Positions 9,019 through 18,219 are shown, counted from the stretch's first letter. The stretch is 28,330 bases of DNA from DAINBT01 sp036732785 (GCA_964537505.1 CAZICK010000049.1:1-28330), one strand, 5' to 3'. Notes: a model not told the origin generated them from the letters alone. Program-made: numbers and translations.

Positions 9019-9747
9019 TTACCACTGCCCGAACTTGTCTATCAAGTCTATCATTTCGCGTGTGGCCTGGCGGATGCCGACAAAAATCGAGCGGGCGACA
9101 ATGCTGTGACCGATATTGAAATCCGCCAATCCCTCGATTTGAGCCACCGGTCCGATATTGCGGTAATTAAGGCCGTGGCCGGCGTGCACTATCAAGCCGC
9201 TGTCCCAGCCGAGGTCGCGTGCTTTTTCCAATTGGCGCAGGCATTGGGCGATCTGCCGCTGGCTGCGGGCATTGGCATACGCACCCGTGTGCAGTTCGAC
9301 AGCTTCACAACCTGCATCACTGGCGGCGGTTACCTGATCGACCTGCGGAACAATGAACGCTGAAACAGGGATGCCGGCGCGGCGCATCCGCTCTGTCACT
9401 GCCGTCAAGCGACGTTTATTTTTGACACAGTCCAGGCCGCCTTCGGTAGTGAGTTCCTGACGTTTTTCCGGAACCAGCGTTACCTGATCGGGCTTCAACT
9501 TCACGGCGAAACGAACCATCGGCTCAGCCATGGCCATTTCCAGATTCAATATTACCCCGGTTGTTTGTTGGACCAGTTGTACGTCGCGGTCCTGAATGTG
9601 CCGGCGATCCTCACGCAGATGCATGGTTATACCGTTGGCGCCGGCGAGTTGGCACTCCACCGCCGCCCATACCGGGTCCGGCTCGTCCACCATACGCGCC
9701 TGACGAATGGTAGCTACGTGATCAATGTTTACGTTCAATTGCGCCAT
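9019..9747 (-). CDS. pdxJ: Pyridoxine 5'-phosphate synthase
   Basis: 242 aa, normal length. PdxJ joins 1-deoxy-xylulose 5-phosphate and 3-amino-2-oxopropyl phosphate to make pyridoxine 5'-phosphate in the DXP-dependent vitamin B6 route. The family blocks occur in order: LNVNIDHVATIRQAR at the N-terminus, ITMHLREDRRHI (H43, E46), LVPEKRQELTTEGGLD, ELHTGAYA, HAGHGLNY and NIGHSIVARSIFVG. The start ATG has AAAGGA about 10 nt upstream. It is followed by dapA after 36 bp. Upstream, 147 bp separate it from the Gfo/Idh gene, so it may have its own promoter, although I see no convincing box pair there. Confidence 0.97.
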   Translation of the reverse strand: MAQLNVNIDHVATIRQARMVDEPDPVWAAVECQLAGANGITMHLREDRRHIQDRDVQLVQQTTGVILNLEMAMAEPMVRFAVKLKPDQVTLVPEKRQELTTEGGLDCVKNKRRLTAVTERMRRAGIPVSAFIVPQVDQVTAASDAGCEAVELHTGAYANARSQRQIAQCLRQLEKARDLGWDSGLIVHAGHGLNYRNIGPVAQIEGLADFNIGHSIVARSIFVGIRQATREMIDLIDKFGQW

Positions 9748-9894
9748 CGACTAATCATCCTTTCCATACAATATGCTGGTTTTCCAGATACTAACAGCAG
9801 GGCAGGAGCCTGGAACCCAATTAAGGTTGTGTGAGAATTTGTAATAAGGTAAATATTTTGCGACCATTTTGCACGCAATTTTACTCGTGAGAGA

Positions 9895-10965
9895 CTAAAC
9901 TTTCAACTTTTTCGTCTTTTTTTGTTCCTGTACATGTTCGGTATCGGTGATAGCGCTGCTGTAGCCGTCCCATTGGTGCCGATTGATTTCGCTGACGATC
10001 CGGTCCGCTAATTCCATGGCCGTAACCGCGTCCTCGGCGGATACCTGCGGACGTGTCTGGTCAACGACCGCCTGGACAAAAGCCTCCTGTTCCAGGCGTA
10101 GCGGCTCGCGGTCATCTATATCGAGCGTTTCCACATTTACCATTTTGGCCCAGTCGGCGTTGAGCAGATCAATCTGACCGTCCCGGCTCTGCTGACGCAG
10201 TAACTGCACCATATCGATATTGGCGGTTTTGCTGATCATTGTGCCGGTTTTCCTGAGATAGTCCAGCGAAAGATAGGCCTGGTCACTAAAGACTCGAATC
10301 TTGCGCTCGGTTTTCAATGCCAGACGAGAAGCGGTCAGATTGGCTACGCAACCGTTGGCAAAGAGCAGCCGGACATTGGCAATATCCTCATGCTGGCTCA
10401 GTACGTTCACGCCCACCGCCGCTATGTCCTTTACCTTGCTTTGGGCGAGCGAAACAACAATGTCGATATCGTGGATCATCATATCCAATACCACGCCTAC
10501 GTCGGTCGAGCGGAATGTATAGGGCGAGATGCGATGCGCTTCCATAAACCGTGGGGTAAAATTCAACCGGCGCATCGCCTGGACCACAGGATTGAATCGT
10601 TCGGAATATCCCACCTGCAGGATGCAATTGTTATCACGTGCCAATTGCAGCATTCGTTTGGCTTCGGTCAGGTTCTCTGCCAGTGGTTTTTCCACCATTA
10701 CCGGGATACGCCTGGCCAGGAACGGCCGGGTCACATCTGCATGAAATTCGGTGGGCACCGCTACCGTCACAGCATCGACCTTATCGAGTATTTCACTATG
10801 GTTCTGATAGGCCGTGCCGCCGTACTCCACGGTAAGCTGTTGAGCTTTTTCCAATTGCGTATCGACTATTGCCACCAGTTCGACCTGGTCCATCTGACTG
10901 TAAATACGGCTGTGCAGACGACCCATTTTGCCGGCGCCAATTACCGCGGTTCTTAGTTTGTTCAC
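9895..10965 (-). CDS. Gfo/Idh/MocA family NAD(P)-dependent oxidoreductase (possible UDP-GlcNAc 3-dehydrogenase)
   Basis: 356 aa. A Rossmann domain starts at the N-terminus with AVIGAGKMGRLH and AIVDTQ. VEKPLAEN holds the conserved catalytic-region lysine of the EKP motif. LDMMIHDIDIV supplies the D-x3-HD motif with the catalytic His. The remainder is the alpha/beta C-terminal domain, and the tail is Lys-rich (EQKKTKKLKV). The start is GTG 10965, with an excellent agaggag 7 nt upstream; the 21-nt gap to lpxA-1 indicates one operon. The family acts on many sugars. Genes of this family beside lpxA include GnnA, which oxidises C3 of UDP-GlcNAc for 3-amino lipid A. That role here is inference from position, and no GnnB-type aminotransferase is in the window. 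Confidence 0.85.
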   Translation of the reverse strand: MNKLRTAVIGAGKMGRLHSRIYSQMDQVELVAIVDTQLEKAQQLTVEYGGTAYQNHSEILDKVDAVTVAVPTEFHADVTRPFLARRIPVMVEKPLAENLTEAKRMLQLARDNNCILQVGYSERFNPVVQAMRRLNFTPRFMEAHRISPYTFRSTDVGVVLDMMIHDIDIVVSLAQSKVKDIAAVGVNVLSQHEDIANVRLLFANGCVANLTASRLALKTERKIRVFSDQAYLSLDYLRKTGTMISKTANIDMVQLLRQQSRDGQIDLLNADWAKMVNVETLDIDDREPLRLEQEAFVQAVVDQTRPQVSAEDAVTAMELADRIVSEINRHQWDGYSSAITDTEHVQEQKKTKKLKV

Positions 10966-10986
10966 TGGAATTCTCCTCTTTCAAAA

Positions 10987-11841
10987 TTAACTTTTGTCCC
11001 GCACTTCGGCGGGTCGGCGACGCAAACGATCCTGAGGGTTGTCCTGGCGAAACGTTTCCCGATAACGGCCGAGGCGACTGTGACAACTTCGCTGCATAAA
11101 CTCACATAAATATCTCGCGTGCCGGCCCAGATTGTCCTGAGCCAACAACTCCTGAACGTTAGATGCTATGCTATCGCCCCGGCGGAACAACTGGCGAAAC
11201 GCCTGTTTGATCTCGTCAATTTCCTCTTCGGTGAAGCCGTTGCGCTTGAGTCCTTCACTATTGACACTGCGAACCTTGTTGGGATCACCGGAAAATCTGA
11301 CAAACGGCGGCACGTCACGGCGTACCGGCGTTATGCCGCCGATATAGCTGAACTTACCTATGGTGACAAAATGGTGTATTCCCACCAGGGCCGAGATCGC
11401 AGCACCGGTCTCGATGGTAATGTGGCCGGCCAACAAGGTTTGATTGCCCAGTAGTATTTTGTCTGCCAATATACAGTCATGTGCAACGTGCACCGCCGCC
11501 ATGAACAGATTATCGTCGCCAATCACCGTTTTGCCGCCGCCGTTTTCGGTACCGCGATGAACAGTGCAGTTCTCACGAAAGACGTTGCTATGGCCGATGA
11601 TGGTCTCGGTTGGTTCACCATTGTATTTCAAGTCCTGCGGCGCTTCGCCGATCACTGCATTCTGGTAAAAAATGTTGTTCCGGCCGATCTGCGTGCGTCC
11701 ATTTATAGTAACATTGTTGGCTAACTCGCAACCATCGCTAATTACCACGTCCGGGCCAATCACGCAAAATGGACCAATGGTCACCCCAGACGCGATCTGC
11801 GCCGACGGATCAACAACCGCTAAGTTTGATATCTTTGACAT
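10987..11841 (-). CDS. lpxA: UDP-N-acetylglucosamine acyltransferase LpxA, copy 1
   Basis: 284 aa left-handed beta-helix enzyme that moves a 3-hydroxyacyl chain from ACP to UDP-GlcNAc, the first step of lipid A synthesis. Hexapeptide repeats run from about residue 8 to 180. The catalytic His is H121 in AVHVAHDC (H125 in E. coli). VHRGTENGGGKTVIG and GIHHFVTIG are LpxA signatures, and DVPPFVRFSGDPNKV-x-SVNSEGLKRNGF matches the substrate-binding region before the C-terminal helices. G169 aligns with the chain-length position G173 of E. coli LpxA. An arginine-rich tail (DRLRRRPAEVRDKS) extends beyond the usual end. The paralogue lies immediately upstream (44 bp away) and a Gfo/Idh dehydrogenase immediately downstream. 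Confidence 0.93.
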   Translation of the reverse strand: MSKISNLAVVDPSAQIASGVTIGPFCVIGPDVVISDGCELANNVTINGRTQIGRNNIFYQNAVIGEAPQDLKYNGEPTETIIGHSNVFRENCTVHRGTENGGGKTVIGDDNLFMAAVHVAHDCILADKILLGNQTLLAGHITIETGAAISALVGIHHFVTIGKFSYIGGITPVRRDVPPFVRFSGDPNKVRSVNSEGLKRNGFTEEEIDEIKQAFRQLFRRGDSIASNVQELLAQDNLGRHARYLCEFMQRSCHSRLGRYRETFRQDNPQDRLRRRPAEVRDKS

Positions 11842-11885
11842 TCGTCCGCCTTTAACTACATTTACTCGAACCGAAATATATCTGT

Positions 11886-12692
11886 TTAATGTCGGAACAA
11901 CTCCTGATAGCGTCCAAAACGGTGCTGAAAACTGCGCTGCAGAAATTCCAGCATGTATTTAACGTTTTCGTCGAGTCCATCCCGGCTTGACATTTCCTCC
12001 ATCGCCTGGGCTATGGGGCCTCGGCGGCGACGATACAAACGCCGATACGCCTCATCCAGTGCCTCAATACTTTCCGGACTGAAGCCGGCCCGCTGCAGAC
12101 CGATGGTATTTAAGCCTCGCACCCTGAAAGGATAGGCGCCGGAAACTCGCACAAACGGTGGGACATCGGCGTTTATGGCTGTTAACCCGGCGGTATAAGC
12201 AAGTCGCCCAATGGTGACAAACTGATGGATTCCACACATGCCGCTGAGCCAGGCATTGCTTTCAACTTTGCAATGGCCGCTGAACAGACAATTGTTACCG
12301 ATGACGGTATTGTTTTCCACGTGGCAATCATGGCCCAGATGCGAGCCGATCATAAGATAGTTGTTGTTGCCGATAATGGTTTTTCCGCCGCCATTTGGCG
12401 AACCACGATTGATCGAAACATTTTCCCGGAAAACGTTACCCGTACCGATTATCAGTTCGGTTTTCGGCCCAACCGTACCGATTATCTGCGGCTCTTCACC
12501 CAGGACACAATTTGCAAAAACGCGGTTGTTGGCCCCCATGGTTACGCCCTCTGCAATAATCACGTTGGCCGCCAACGTGCAACCATCGCCTATAACCACC
12601 CCCGGCGCGACAACGCATCCGGGACCGATCACCACGTCTTTGCCCAATTGAGCCGTTTTATCCACCACTGCTGTATGAGCAACATCCGTCAT
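11886..12692 (-). CDS. lpxA: UDP-N-acetylglucosamine acyltransferase LpxA, copy 2 (paralogue)
   Basis: 268 aa and clearly homologous to its neighbour at 10987-11841 along the whole length, but well diverged. It keeps the catalytic histidine (H121 in GSHLGHDC), the GGGKTIIG turn, GIHQFVTIG and DVPPFVRVSG, and ends in an LpxA-type helical domain (IEALDEAYRRLYRRRRG). At the acyl-pocket region it has YTAGLTAI where the other copy has YIGGITPV; both keep Gly at the position of E. coli G173. It lies 33 bp downstream of lpxC-fabZ. Retained catalytic residues suggest an active enzyme. Whether it uses another acyl chain or another sugar nucleotide cannot be told from the sequence. Confidence 0.92.
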   Translation of the reverse strand: MTDVAHTAVVDKTAQLGKDVVIGPGCVVAPGVVIGDGCTLAANVIIAEGVTMGANNRVFANCVLGEEPQIIGTVGPKTELIIGTGNVFRENVSINRGSPNGGGKTIIGNNNYLMIGSHLGHDCHVENNTVIGNNCLFSGHCKVESNAWLSGMCGIHQFVTIGRLAYTAGLTAINADVPPFVRVSGAYPFRVRGLNTIGLQRAGFSPESIEALDEAYRRLYRRRRGPIAQAMEEMSSRDGLDENVKYMLEFLQRSFQHRFGRYQELFRH

Positions 12693-12725
12693 TACATCAC
12701 TTTCAACTACTACTTTTTAACTTTC

Positions 12726-14036
12726 TTACGCCGGGTCGGCATCGACCAGCATAAACCGTATTTGCGCCTCGGCGGCCACTTCATCGCCCACCAAGGCCCG
12801 ACAACGACAATCACCGGTACGACTCTTGACACGTACCGCTTCCACTTCCAGTCTCAACTGATCGCCCGGCATGACGGCTCGGCGCATTTTGACCTTGTCC
12901 ATACTCAGCAGCACCGCGAGCTGACCGGTGTGTTCCAGCCGCTGTGAGAATAACAGTCCAGACATTTGTGCCATTGCCTCGACGATCAATACGCCCGGCA
13001 TAATGGGGGTACCGGGAAAATGTCCCTGAAAAAAATTCTCGTTAATCGTTACGTTCTTGATGCCGACCGCCCGGCGCTCACCGTCAAGCTCAATGACCCG
13101 ATCCACCAGCAGAAACGGATAACGATGCGGCAGAATCTTCTGTATCCTGCGAATATCCAATACGGAATCCAAACCCACCCCTTTGTGCTGCTGCTTCCGC
13201 GCCAACTCAAGCAGTTTTTTTGCCATCAAATGATTGCAACTGTGTCCACTGTGATACGCTACCAGGCGTCCGCGAACCGCCCGGCCCACCAGCATCAGGT
13301 CACCCAGTAAATCCGCTATTTTATGACGAACACATTCATCTTCAAAACGAAATGCATTATCGACAGGTCCGTCCGGCCCCAGCACCAGGACATCCTTGGC
13401 GCTGAGATGCTTACCTATGCCACGCGTTTGAAATTCTCGTGCTTCGGCTTCAGGTATGAAAGTTCGCGCCGACGATATGTTTTGGACAAAGTCATCGGGC
13501 GAAACCTGAAAACGATACAACTGCCGACCTATAACCGTATCGTCATAGTCGAGATCGTAAATAATGCTGAGTTGATCGTCGCGGTCAGGCAAAGCATAAA
13601 TCCTGGCATCGCCTTCCTTGGCGATTACCGGTTCGGTGATGACCAGCGGATCGCGTGCTTTGCTCTGCTCCAGGCAACCGACTTTGATTATCGCCTGAGT
13701 ATAAAGGTCACAACTACCATCGACATTGGGCAGTTCCGCTCCGTCGAGTTCGATCTCGATATTGTCGATTTCCATTGCATGGATAGCAGCCAAACAGTGC
13801 TCGGTGGTCTCTACCGTAACCGTACCGTTACACAAGGTCGTGCGACGCGGCTGCGGAGCCAAATGCGAGAGGCGAGCAGGGATTCGAGGCCGCTCGGGAT
13901 GATCGATACGTACGAACACCACGCCGGTATCCACCTCGGCCGGGCTGAGCGTAAGGACAACCTCATTGCCGGAAAACAAGCCGCGGCCTTTAACGGCCAC
14001 CGGCTTAGCTATGGTCTTTTGTTTCTGCTGCGTCAT
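12726..14036 (-). CDS. lpxC-fabZ: Bifunctional UDP-3-O-acyl-GlcNAc deacetylase / 3-hydroxyacyl-ACP dehydratase (LpxC-FabZ fusion)
   Basis: 436 aa fusion. Residues 1-285 are LpxC, the zinc deacetylase that commits the cell to lipid A. Its zinc ligands H80 (TTEHCLAA), H238 and D242 (RHKIADLLGD) and the catalytic H265 (YHSGHSCNH) are all present, and E79 is the likely general base. Residues about 290-436 are a hot-dog-fold FabZ, which dehydrates 3-hydroxyacyl-ACP. It shows LPHRYPFLLVDRV (H304), GHFPGTPIMPG and VEAMAQMSG (E353). The fusion is known from Bacteroidetes and some other phyla. It joins two enzymes that compete for the same 3-hydroxyacyl pool. The start overlaps the end of lpxD by 32 bp, so the pair is probably translationally coupled. 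Confidence 0.96.
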   Translation of the reverse strand: MTQQKQKTIAKPVAVKGRGLFSGNEVVLTLSPAEVDTGVVFVRIDHPERPRIPARLSHLAPQPRRTTLCNGTVTVETTEHCLAAIHAMEIDNIEIELDGAELPNVDGSCDLYTQAIIKVGCLEQSKARDPLVITEPVIAKEGDARIYALPDRDDQLSIIYDLDYDDTVIGRQLYRFQVSPDDFVQNISSARTFIPEAEAREFQTRGIGKHLSAKDVLVLGPDGPVDNAFRFEDECVRHKIADLLGDLMLVGRAVRGRLVAYHSGHSCNHLMAKKLLELARKQQHKGVGLDSVLDIRRIQKILPHRYPFLLVDRVIELDGERRAVGIKNVTINENFFQGHFPGTPIMPGVLIVEAMAQMSGLLFSQRLEHTGQLAVLLSMDKVKMRRAVMPGDQLRLEVEAVRVKSRTGDCRCRALVGDEVAAEAQIRFMLVDADPA

Positions 14037-15042
14037 TGCCTATCTGCTTTCGCAACTGCTTGATTTCCCGGACTATTTCGGGCAGTTTACGAACCAGCGA
14101 AATTCCACGATAAAAATCCCGAAACGATTGTGCCGGAAAGCCCATGACCTTGGCGCCAGGTTCAACATCACGGACAAGACCGGTCCTGGCCCCTGCCATA
14201 ACGCCATCGCCAACTTTTACATGGTCACCGACACCGGCCTGTCCTCCCAAAATCACATAGTTACCTAACTCGCTGCTGCCAGCCATTCCCACCTGCGAGA
14301 CCAAAATACAGTTCTGACCAATCCGCACATTATGCGCAATCTGCACCAGGTTGTCAATCTTTGTTCCTTGGCCGACCACGGTTCGGCCGAACTTGGCTCG
14401 ATCTACGCAGCTATTAGCGCCGATCTCCACATCGTCTTCGATCACCACTATGCCGATATGCGGTATTTTTCGATGCCGGCCGGCGACCATCCGATATCCG
14501 AACCCATCCATACCGATAGTGCTGTTGGCGTGAATGGTCACATTATTGCCCAAAATGCAGTTCTGGTTAATCACTACATTCGGCCACAGATGGCAGTTTT
14601 TGCCGATCCGCACGCTGCGCCCGATGACGCATCCGGCAGAAATAACACTGCCTTCGCCCAGGGAGACGCCGGGACCAATTACCGCACTGGCTCCCACGGC
14701 TACGTCTTTAGCAAGTTTAACCGACGGGTCCACACATGCCAAAGGGTGAACGCCGACTTCAGGCTTGTCTGGTGGCGGAGCAAAAACGGACAACAACTGC
14801 TCCAGCGCCTCGTTAACGTCGGCAACGAACAGGATCGCCGTGTTTGCAGGCTCATCAAAATCTTCCGGCACAACTACAGCGGCAGCTTTAGTTTGACAGA
14901 CCTGCCTGGCATAGCGCACATTGCTCAAAAAGGAGATATCGTTTGGCCCGGCCTCACGCAACGACGCTATTCGCTGAACCGAAACCTCGCCATCGCCCTG
15001 AAGCCTTGCCTTGAGACGCTTTGCCAATTCCGACAGTTTCAT
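14005..15042 (-). CDS. lpxD: UDP-3-O-(3-hydroxyacyl)glucosamine N-acyltransferase
   Basis: 345 aa (E. coli 341). LpxD adds the second, N-linked acyl chain to the product of LpxC. The N-terminal uridine-binding domain (MKLSELAKRLKARLQGDG to about residue 100) precedes a long hexapeptide beta-helix and a C-terminal helix (LVRKLPEIVREIKQLRKQ). The catalytic histidine is H237 in VQIAHNVRIG, and GMDGFGYR is an LpxD signature. I take ATG 15042 as the start because LpxD proteins begin at this point and GGTGA lies 5 nt upstream. A TTG at 15108 would add 22 residues with no family match. The 3' end overlaps lpxC-fabZ by 32 bp. Confidence 0.95.
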   Translation of the reverse strand: MKLSELAKRLKARLQGDGEVSVQRIASLREAGPNDISFLSNVRYARQVCQTKAAAVVVPEDFDEPANTAILFVADVNEALEQLLSVFAPPPDKPEVGVHPLACVDPSVKLAKDVAVGASAVIGPGVSLGEGSVISAGCVIGRSVRIGKNCHLWPNVVINQNCILGNNVTIHANSTIGMDGFGYRMVAGRHRKIPHIGIVVIEDDVEIGANSCVDRAKFGRTVVGQGTKIDNLVQIAHNVRIGQNCILVSQVGMAGSSELGNYVILGGQAGVGDHVKVGDGVMAGARTGLVRDVEPGAKVMGFPAQSFRDFYRGISLVRKLPEIVREIKQLRKQIGNDAAETKDHS

Positions 15043-15157
15043 TTGATCACCATTTACGTCCGCCGATCCCGATACGCCGGGACAGCAACCCGTCGAACCT
15101 GCTTCCAATTTTTCCGGTTACGATTAACGCCGGCGTCACGACTACCAAACAGGTTAG

Positions 15158-15766
15158 CTATTTTTGTTGTGTGGCTTTCTCTTTTTCGTAAGCGAGATCT
15201 ATATTGGCCAACACTACTGCCGTCATATCCATGCTCGGCACATTGTAGAGCACCTTACGAGCAAATACAAAATCGGCATTGACGCCTTTGACAGGTAATT
15301 CGTCTTTGTTGAGCATCAGGGAGATTCCCTCCTGCCGAGCTACCTCGGTCACTTCCTCTATCACCGTCTCATAAAGAGTCTCGAGCCAGGCCTGCGACTC
15401 GGCGGCATAGTTTTCCTTATGGAAGTCGGTAAAGCCCTGGATCTGGGCCTGCTTGTTAAACCACTGCTCCCTCCGATCCTTGAACGCCTGGCTGTTGGGT
15501 TTGAGCACGTTTTGCAACTCCTGTTGAATCTCGTCGGCCTCGGCCTTGAGCTTCTTCAGTTCACTTAATAACTGCTCCTGTTTCTGCTGGTCTTGTTTGT
15601 CCTTGTCCAGCTTTGCCTGGCACTCAGAGAGCACTTTGAGGACATTAACCACCCCCACTTTGACTGTCGCAGATGCCGCAGGCTGCTGCGCTTCACTGCC
15701 GGAATAGCACCATAACGCCACCGAAATTACTGCCAATACCAAAACAATTACTCTCACATTTTTCAT
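15158..15766 (-). CDS. Periplasmic chaperone of the OmpH/Skp family
   Basis: 202 aa. The N-terminal 26 residues form a signal peptide (RVIVLVLAVISVAL core, cleavage probably after SEA). KVGVVNVLKVLSECQ is the conserved first strand of OmpH proteins. It is followed by a long Lys/Glu/Gln-rich coiled coil (about residues 50-110) and the C-terminal strand region with LMLNKDELPVKG...DMTAVVLANID. Skp-type trimers hold unfolded outer membrane proteins on their way to the BAM complex. The gene starts 29 bp after bamA, its usual neighbour, with GAGGT 9 nt before the ATG. It is longer than E. coli Skp (161 aa), with the extra length in the coil and tail. Confidence 0.88.
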   Translation of the reverse strand: MKNVRVIVLVLAVISVALWCYSGSEAQQPAASATVKVGVVNVLKVLSECQAKLDKDKQDQQKQEQLLSELKKLKAEADEIQQELQNVLKPNSQAFKDRREQWFNKQAQIQGFTDFHKENYAAESQAWLETLYETVIEEVTEVARQEGISLMLNKDELPVKGVNADFVFARKVLYNVPSMDMTAVVLANIDLAYEKEKATQQK

Positions 15767-15795
15767 TATTGTTTACCTCACTGTCTGCGCTTACG

Positions 15796-18219
15796 CTAAA
15801 AACTCATACTAGATCCAAAATTGAAACTGAACAACTCCTCTTCGTCCTTGTCATCGCTAAGCAATGGAAAGCCAAAATCAAAGTGCATCGGTATCATCTG
15901 GAACAATTGCGGTATTACCAGTTCCAACCCGAAACCAACCGTAACACGGTACGGCCCTTCGCTGACCAGTCCGCTGTCGCAGAATATCTTACCATATATC
16001 GTCTCCTCAAACAACGGATGAACCATCTCTGTACCGGCCAGCAAAATGTATTCACTGCCGATTGGGTAGTCTCTTATTCCGTCGCGTGGGCTGACGCCAC
16101 GATAATCGAATCCACGCAGCGAACCGATCCCGCCGGCATAGTACCTCTCGAATACCGGCGCATCATCAATAATCTTACTGCCGCTAATTTGTCCGGCCCA
16201 TACGGTCTTGCGTTCGGCTATATCTTCATACACCGTATGATACAAGGTGCCGCCGGCATTGGCAGCCGCATAAGAAAAATCGCCTCCCATCAAACCCACC
16301 TGTTCCAAACTTACGTTGAGCTTGTACCCTTCGGTCGGTCTAAACATCATGTCGGTAGTATCACGCCCGATCCCCACTCTCAGAGTATTCAGTAAGTTGC
16401 TGCCTTCTACATCCTGCACATCCTGTGGGGCGATAACTGTGCCGGTGCTGTCTTTATCGAGCCTGGTTACCGTCACTTCTTCCGTCCGCAAACTCGCCTC
16501 CACAGACCAACGGTTTTTGAAGCGATGCCCCAGGGTTATCGATCCGCCGCGCCGGTTCTCCAGATACGATTCCCGCCACCGTCGAAACATACTCAGGTTT
16601 AAATCCATGTAGTAAGGTTGATCGAACAGGTATGGTTCGTGAAATTGAATATGGCCGGTGGTAACACGGGTACCGGGCATAAAAACTAATCGCAATTGCT
16701 GTCCAGCACCGACAAATGCTTCGCCACGCAAAAGATCACCCAGACTCTGTGGGTAGTTGGCAATGTCAAAATTGCGCTGTTCAATCGAAAAGATTCCCCC
16801 CACGCCGCTGTTGGTATCAACACCGACACCAAAATTCACCAGGCCGGTACGGGTCTCGGTCACTTCCACCAAGCCATCACGCCTGTCAGGGGCATCACCT
16901 ATAGGGGTAACGGTTATGTTCTCGAACAGCCCGGCGCCATGCAATCGTTTTTGGGCTCGTTCGGCAGCGTCGGTATCGTAAATCCCACCCGGCAGAAAAT
17001 CGTAATAATCGAACGCTCGCCTTATCACTTTATCGCGGGTCTGATAATTCCCACTAACGATCAACCGGTCCAGCAGATACTGCTGATTTTCCTCGATCTT
17101 GAATACCACGTCCACTTCACCTTCCTGATCGGTATATTGCAACTCGAGCGGAGTACGGGTGTAAATGTAACCTTCCTTTCCATAGATGCGGCCCAAAGCC
17201 CGCTGGGCAAAGACTCTCCGCTTCTGCGTAAGCACCTGCCCCGGCTCAAGTTTCATCGAATCGAGCAGCTCCTCACGTGAAAATTTCTGGTTCCCTTCAA
17301 ATCGAATCGAGGCAACGCGATATTTCACGCCTTCTTCGATCAAAAACCTGACGGTCACCCGCGTCTTATCCTCACTGAAATCACAGCTATAGCCGACCTG
17401 CGCATCCAAAAAACCCTCTTCATGATAGAAACCAGCCAGGGCCAGGCAGTCTTGTTCCAATTTTTCGTCGTCGAGTCGGCCTTTTTGGAAAACGGGGAGA
17501 TACGCCCGCGTCTTGGTCTTACCTTTAACCTTTCTTTTCTTTAAGGCTTTGTTGCCTTCAAAGCTCACCTTTTTAATCCTGACTTTTGGGCCTTCGACGA
17601 CTTCATAAACAACCTGCCCCTGCTGCTTGAGCATATCCTCTTTCAGCCGGATTGTGGCAAAGTAATAACCTTTATTACGATAAGCCTCGACCAGAGCCTC
17701 GCCGCCCTGTATAACCTGGTACTGGTCCAGAAAATCACCTTCTTTGAAACTTAGCTCTTTCAAAAGTTTATTGCTCTTGAGGTGCTTGTTACCGAGAATC
17801 GATATTTTTTGAATTTGCGGCGACTCCTTCACCGTAAAAATCACATCCACCTGATCGCCGACAGCGACCACCCGCCATTCGACATGATAAACCTCCGGCA
17901 TGATTTGTATCCGTCGCGCATCTTCACTGACAAGCTCTTCGTTGAATACCGCCCCGGCCCGGCTGTGTACGCCGGCCAGAATCAAACCACTCGCAACGGC
18001 TTTGTTTCCCTCGACATCGACACGACGAATAATTTTCCCGGCGGTCTCCTCTGCTGCCGCCGCATCGGCCGCATGCAACTCAACGCCAAAATAACACAAC
18101 CATACCCCTAACCATAAATAAAGACTCGCAACGCCGCTCCTGGCCAACAATTGCTGCCTGCCAATCGATTTCTTTATTTGCTTTTCGTTTTGCCCTGCCA
18201 GGCTTGCCTGATTTTTCAT
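15796..18219 (-). CDS. bamA: Outer membrane protein assembly factor BamA
   Basis: 807 aa, E. coli size. A long basic N-terminal stretch and a hydrophobic core (about residues 28-46) make a signal peptide. Five POTRA repeats follow, each opening with a beta strand ending in a GN turn: near residues 62 (VDVEGNKAV), 135 (ISILGNKHL), 214 (VSFEGNKAL), 302 (IRFEGNQKF) and 386 (LIVSGNYQT). From about 460 the sequence is a 16-strand Omp85 barrel with SLRGFDYRG (the VRGF lid-loop motif) and a C-terminal strand ending in Phe (SSMSF), as BAM substrates do. POTRA3 carries a basic insert (ALKKRKVKGKTKTRA). BamA folds outer membrane proteins. It is followed by ompH and lipid A genes, and preceded by dnaB after 34 bp. 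Confidence 0.96.
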   Translation of the reverse strand: MKNQASLAGQNEKQIKKSIGRQQLLARSGVASLYLWLGVWLCYFGVELHAADAAAAEETAGKIIRRVDVEGNKAVASGLILAGVHSRAGAVFNEELVSEDARRIQIMPEVYHVEWRVVAVGDQVDVIFTVKESPQIQKISILGNKHLKSNKLLKELSFKEGDFLDQYQVIQGGEALVEAYRNKGYYFATIRLKEDMLKQQGQVVYEVVEGPKVRIKKVSFEGNKALKKRKVKGKTKTRAYLPVFQKGRLDDEKLEQDCLALAGFYHEEGFLDAQVGYSCDFSEDKTRVTVRFLIEEGVKYRVASIRFEGNQKFSREELLDSMKLEPGQVLTQKRRVFAQRALGRIYGKEGYIYTRTPLELQYTDQEGEVDVVFKIEENQQYLLDRLIVSGNYQTRDKVIRRAFDYYDFLPGGIYDTDAAERAQKRLHGAGLFENITVTPIGDAPDRRDGLVEVTETRTGLVNFGVGVDTNSGVGGIFSIEQRNFDIANYPQSLGDLLRGEAFVGAGQQLRLVFMPGTRVTTGHIQFHEPYLFDQPYYMDLNLSMFRRWRESYLENRRGGSITLGHRFKNRWSVEASLRTEEVTVTRLDKDSTGTVIAPQDVQDVEGSNLLNTLRVGIGRDTTDMMFRPTEGYKLNVSLEQVGLMGGDFSYAAANAGGTLYHTVYEDIAERKTVWAGQISGSKIIDDAPVFERYYAGGIGSLRGFDYRGVSPRDGIRDYPIGSEYILLAGTEMVHPLFEETIYGKIFCDSGLVSEGPYRVTVGFGLELVIPQLFQMIPMHFDFGFPLLSDDKDEEELFSFNFGSSMSF

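Noticed and set aside
14332..15282. 316-aa plus-strand ORF opposite lpxD and ompH
   Set aside because: Antisense to genes with clear family motifs; no recognisable domains, and GC-rich third positions of lpxD leave this frame open.
15673..16395. 240-aa plus-strand ORF opposite bamA
   Set aside because: Antisense to BamA barrel sequence, no motifs, no ribosome binding site.
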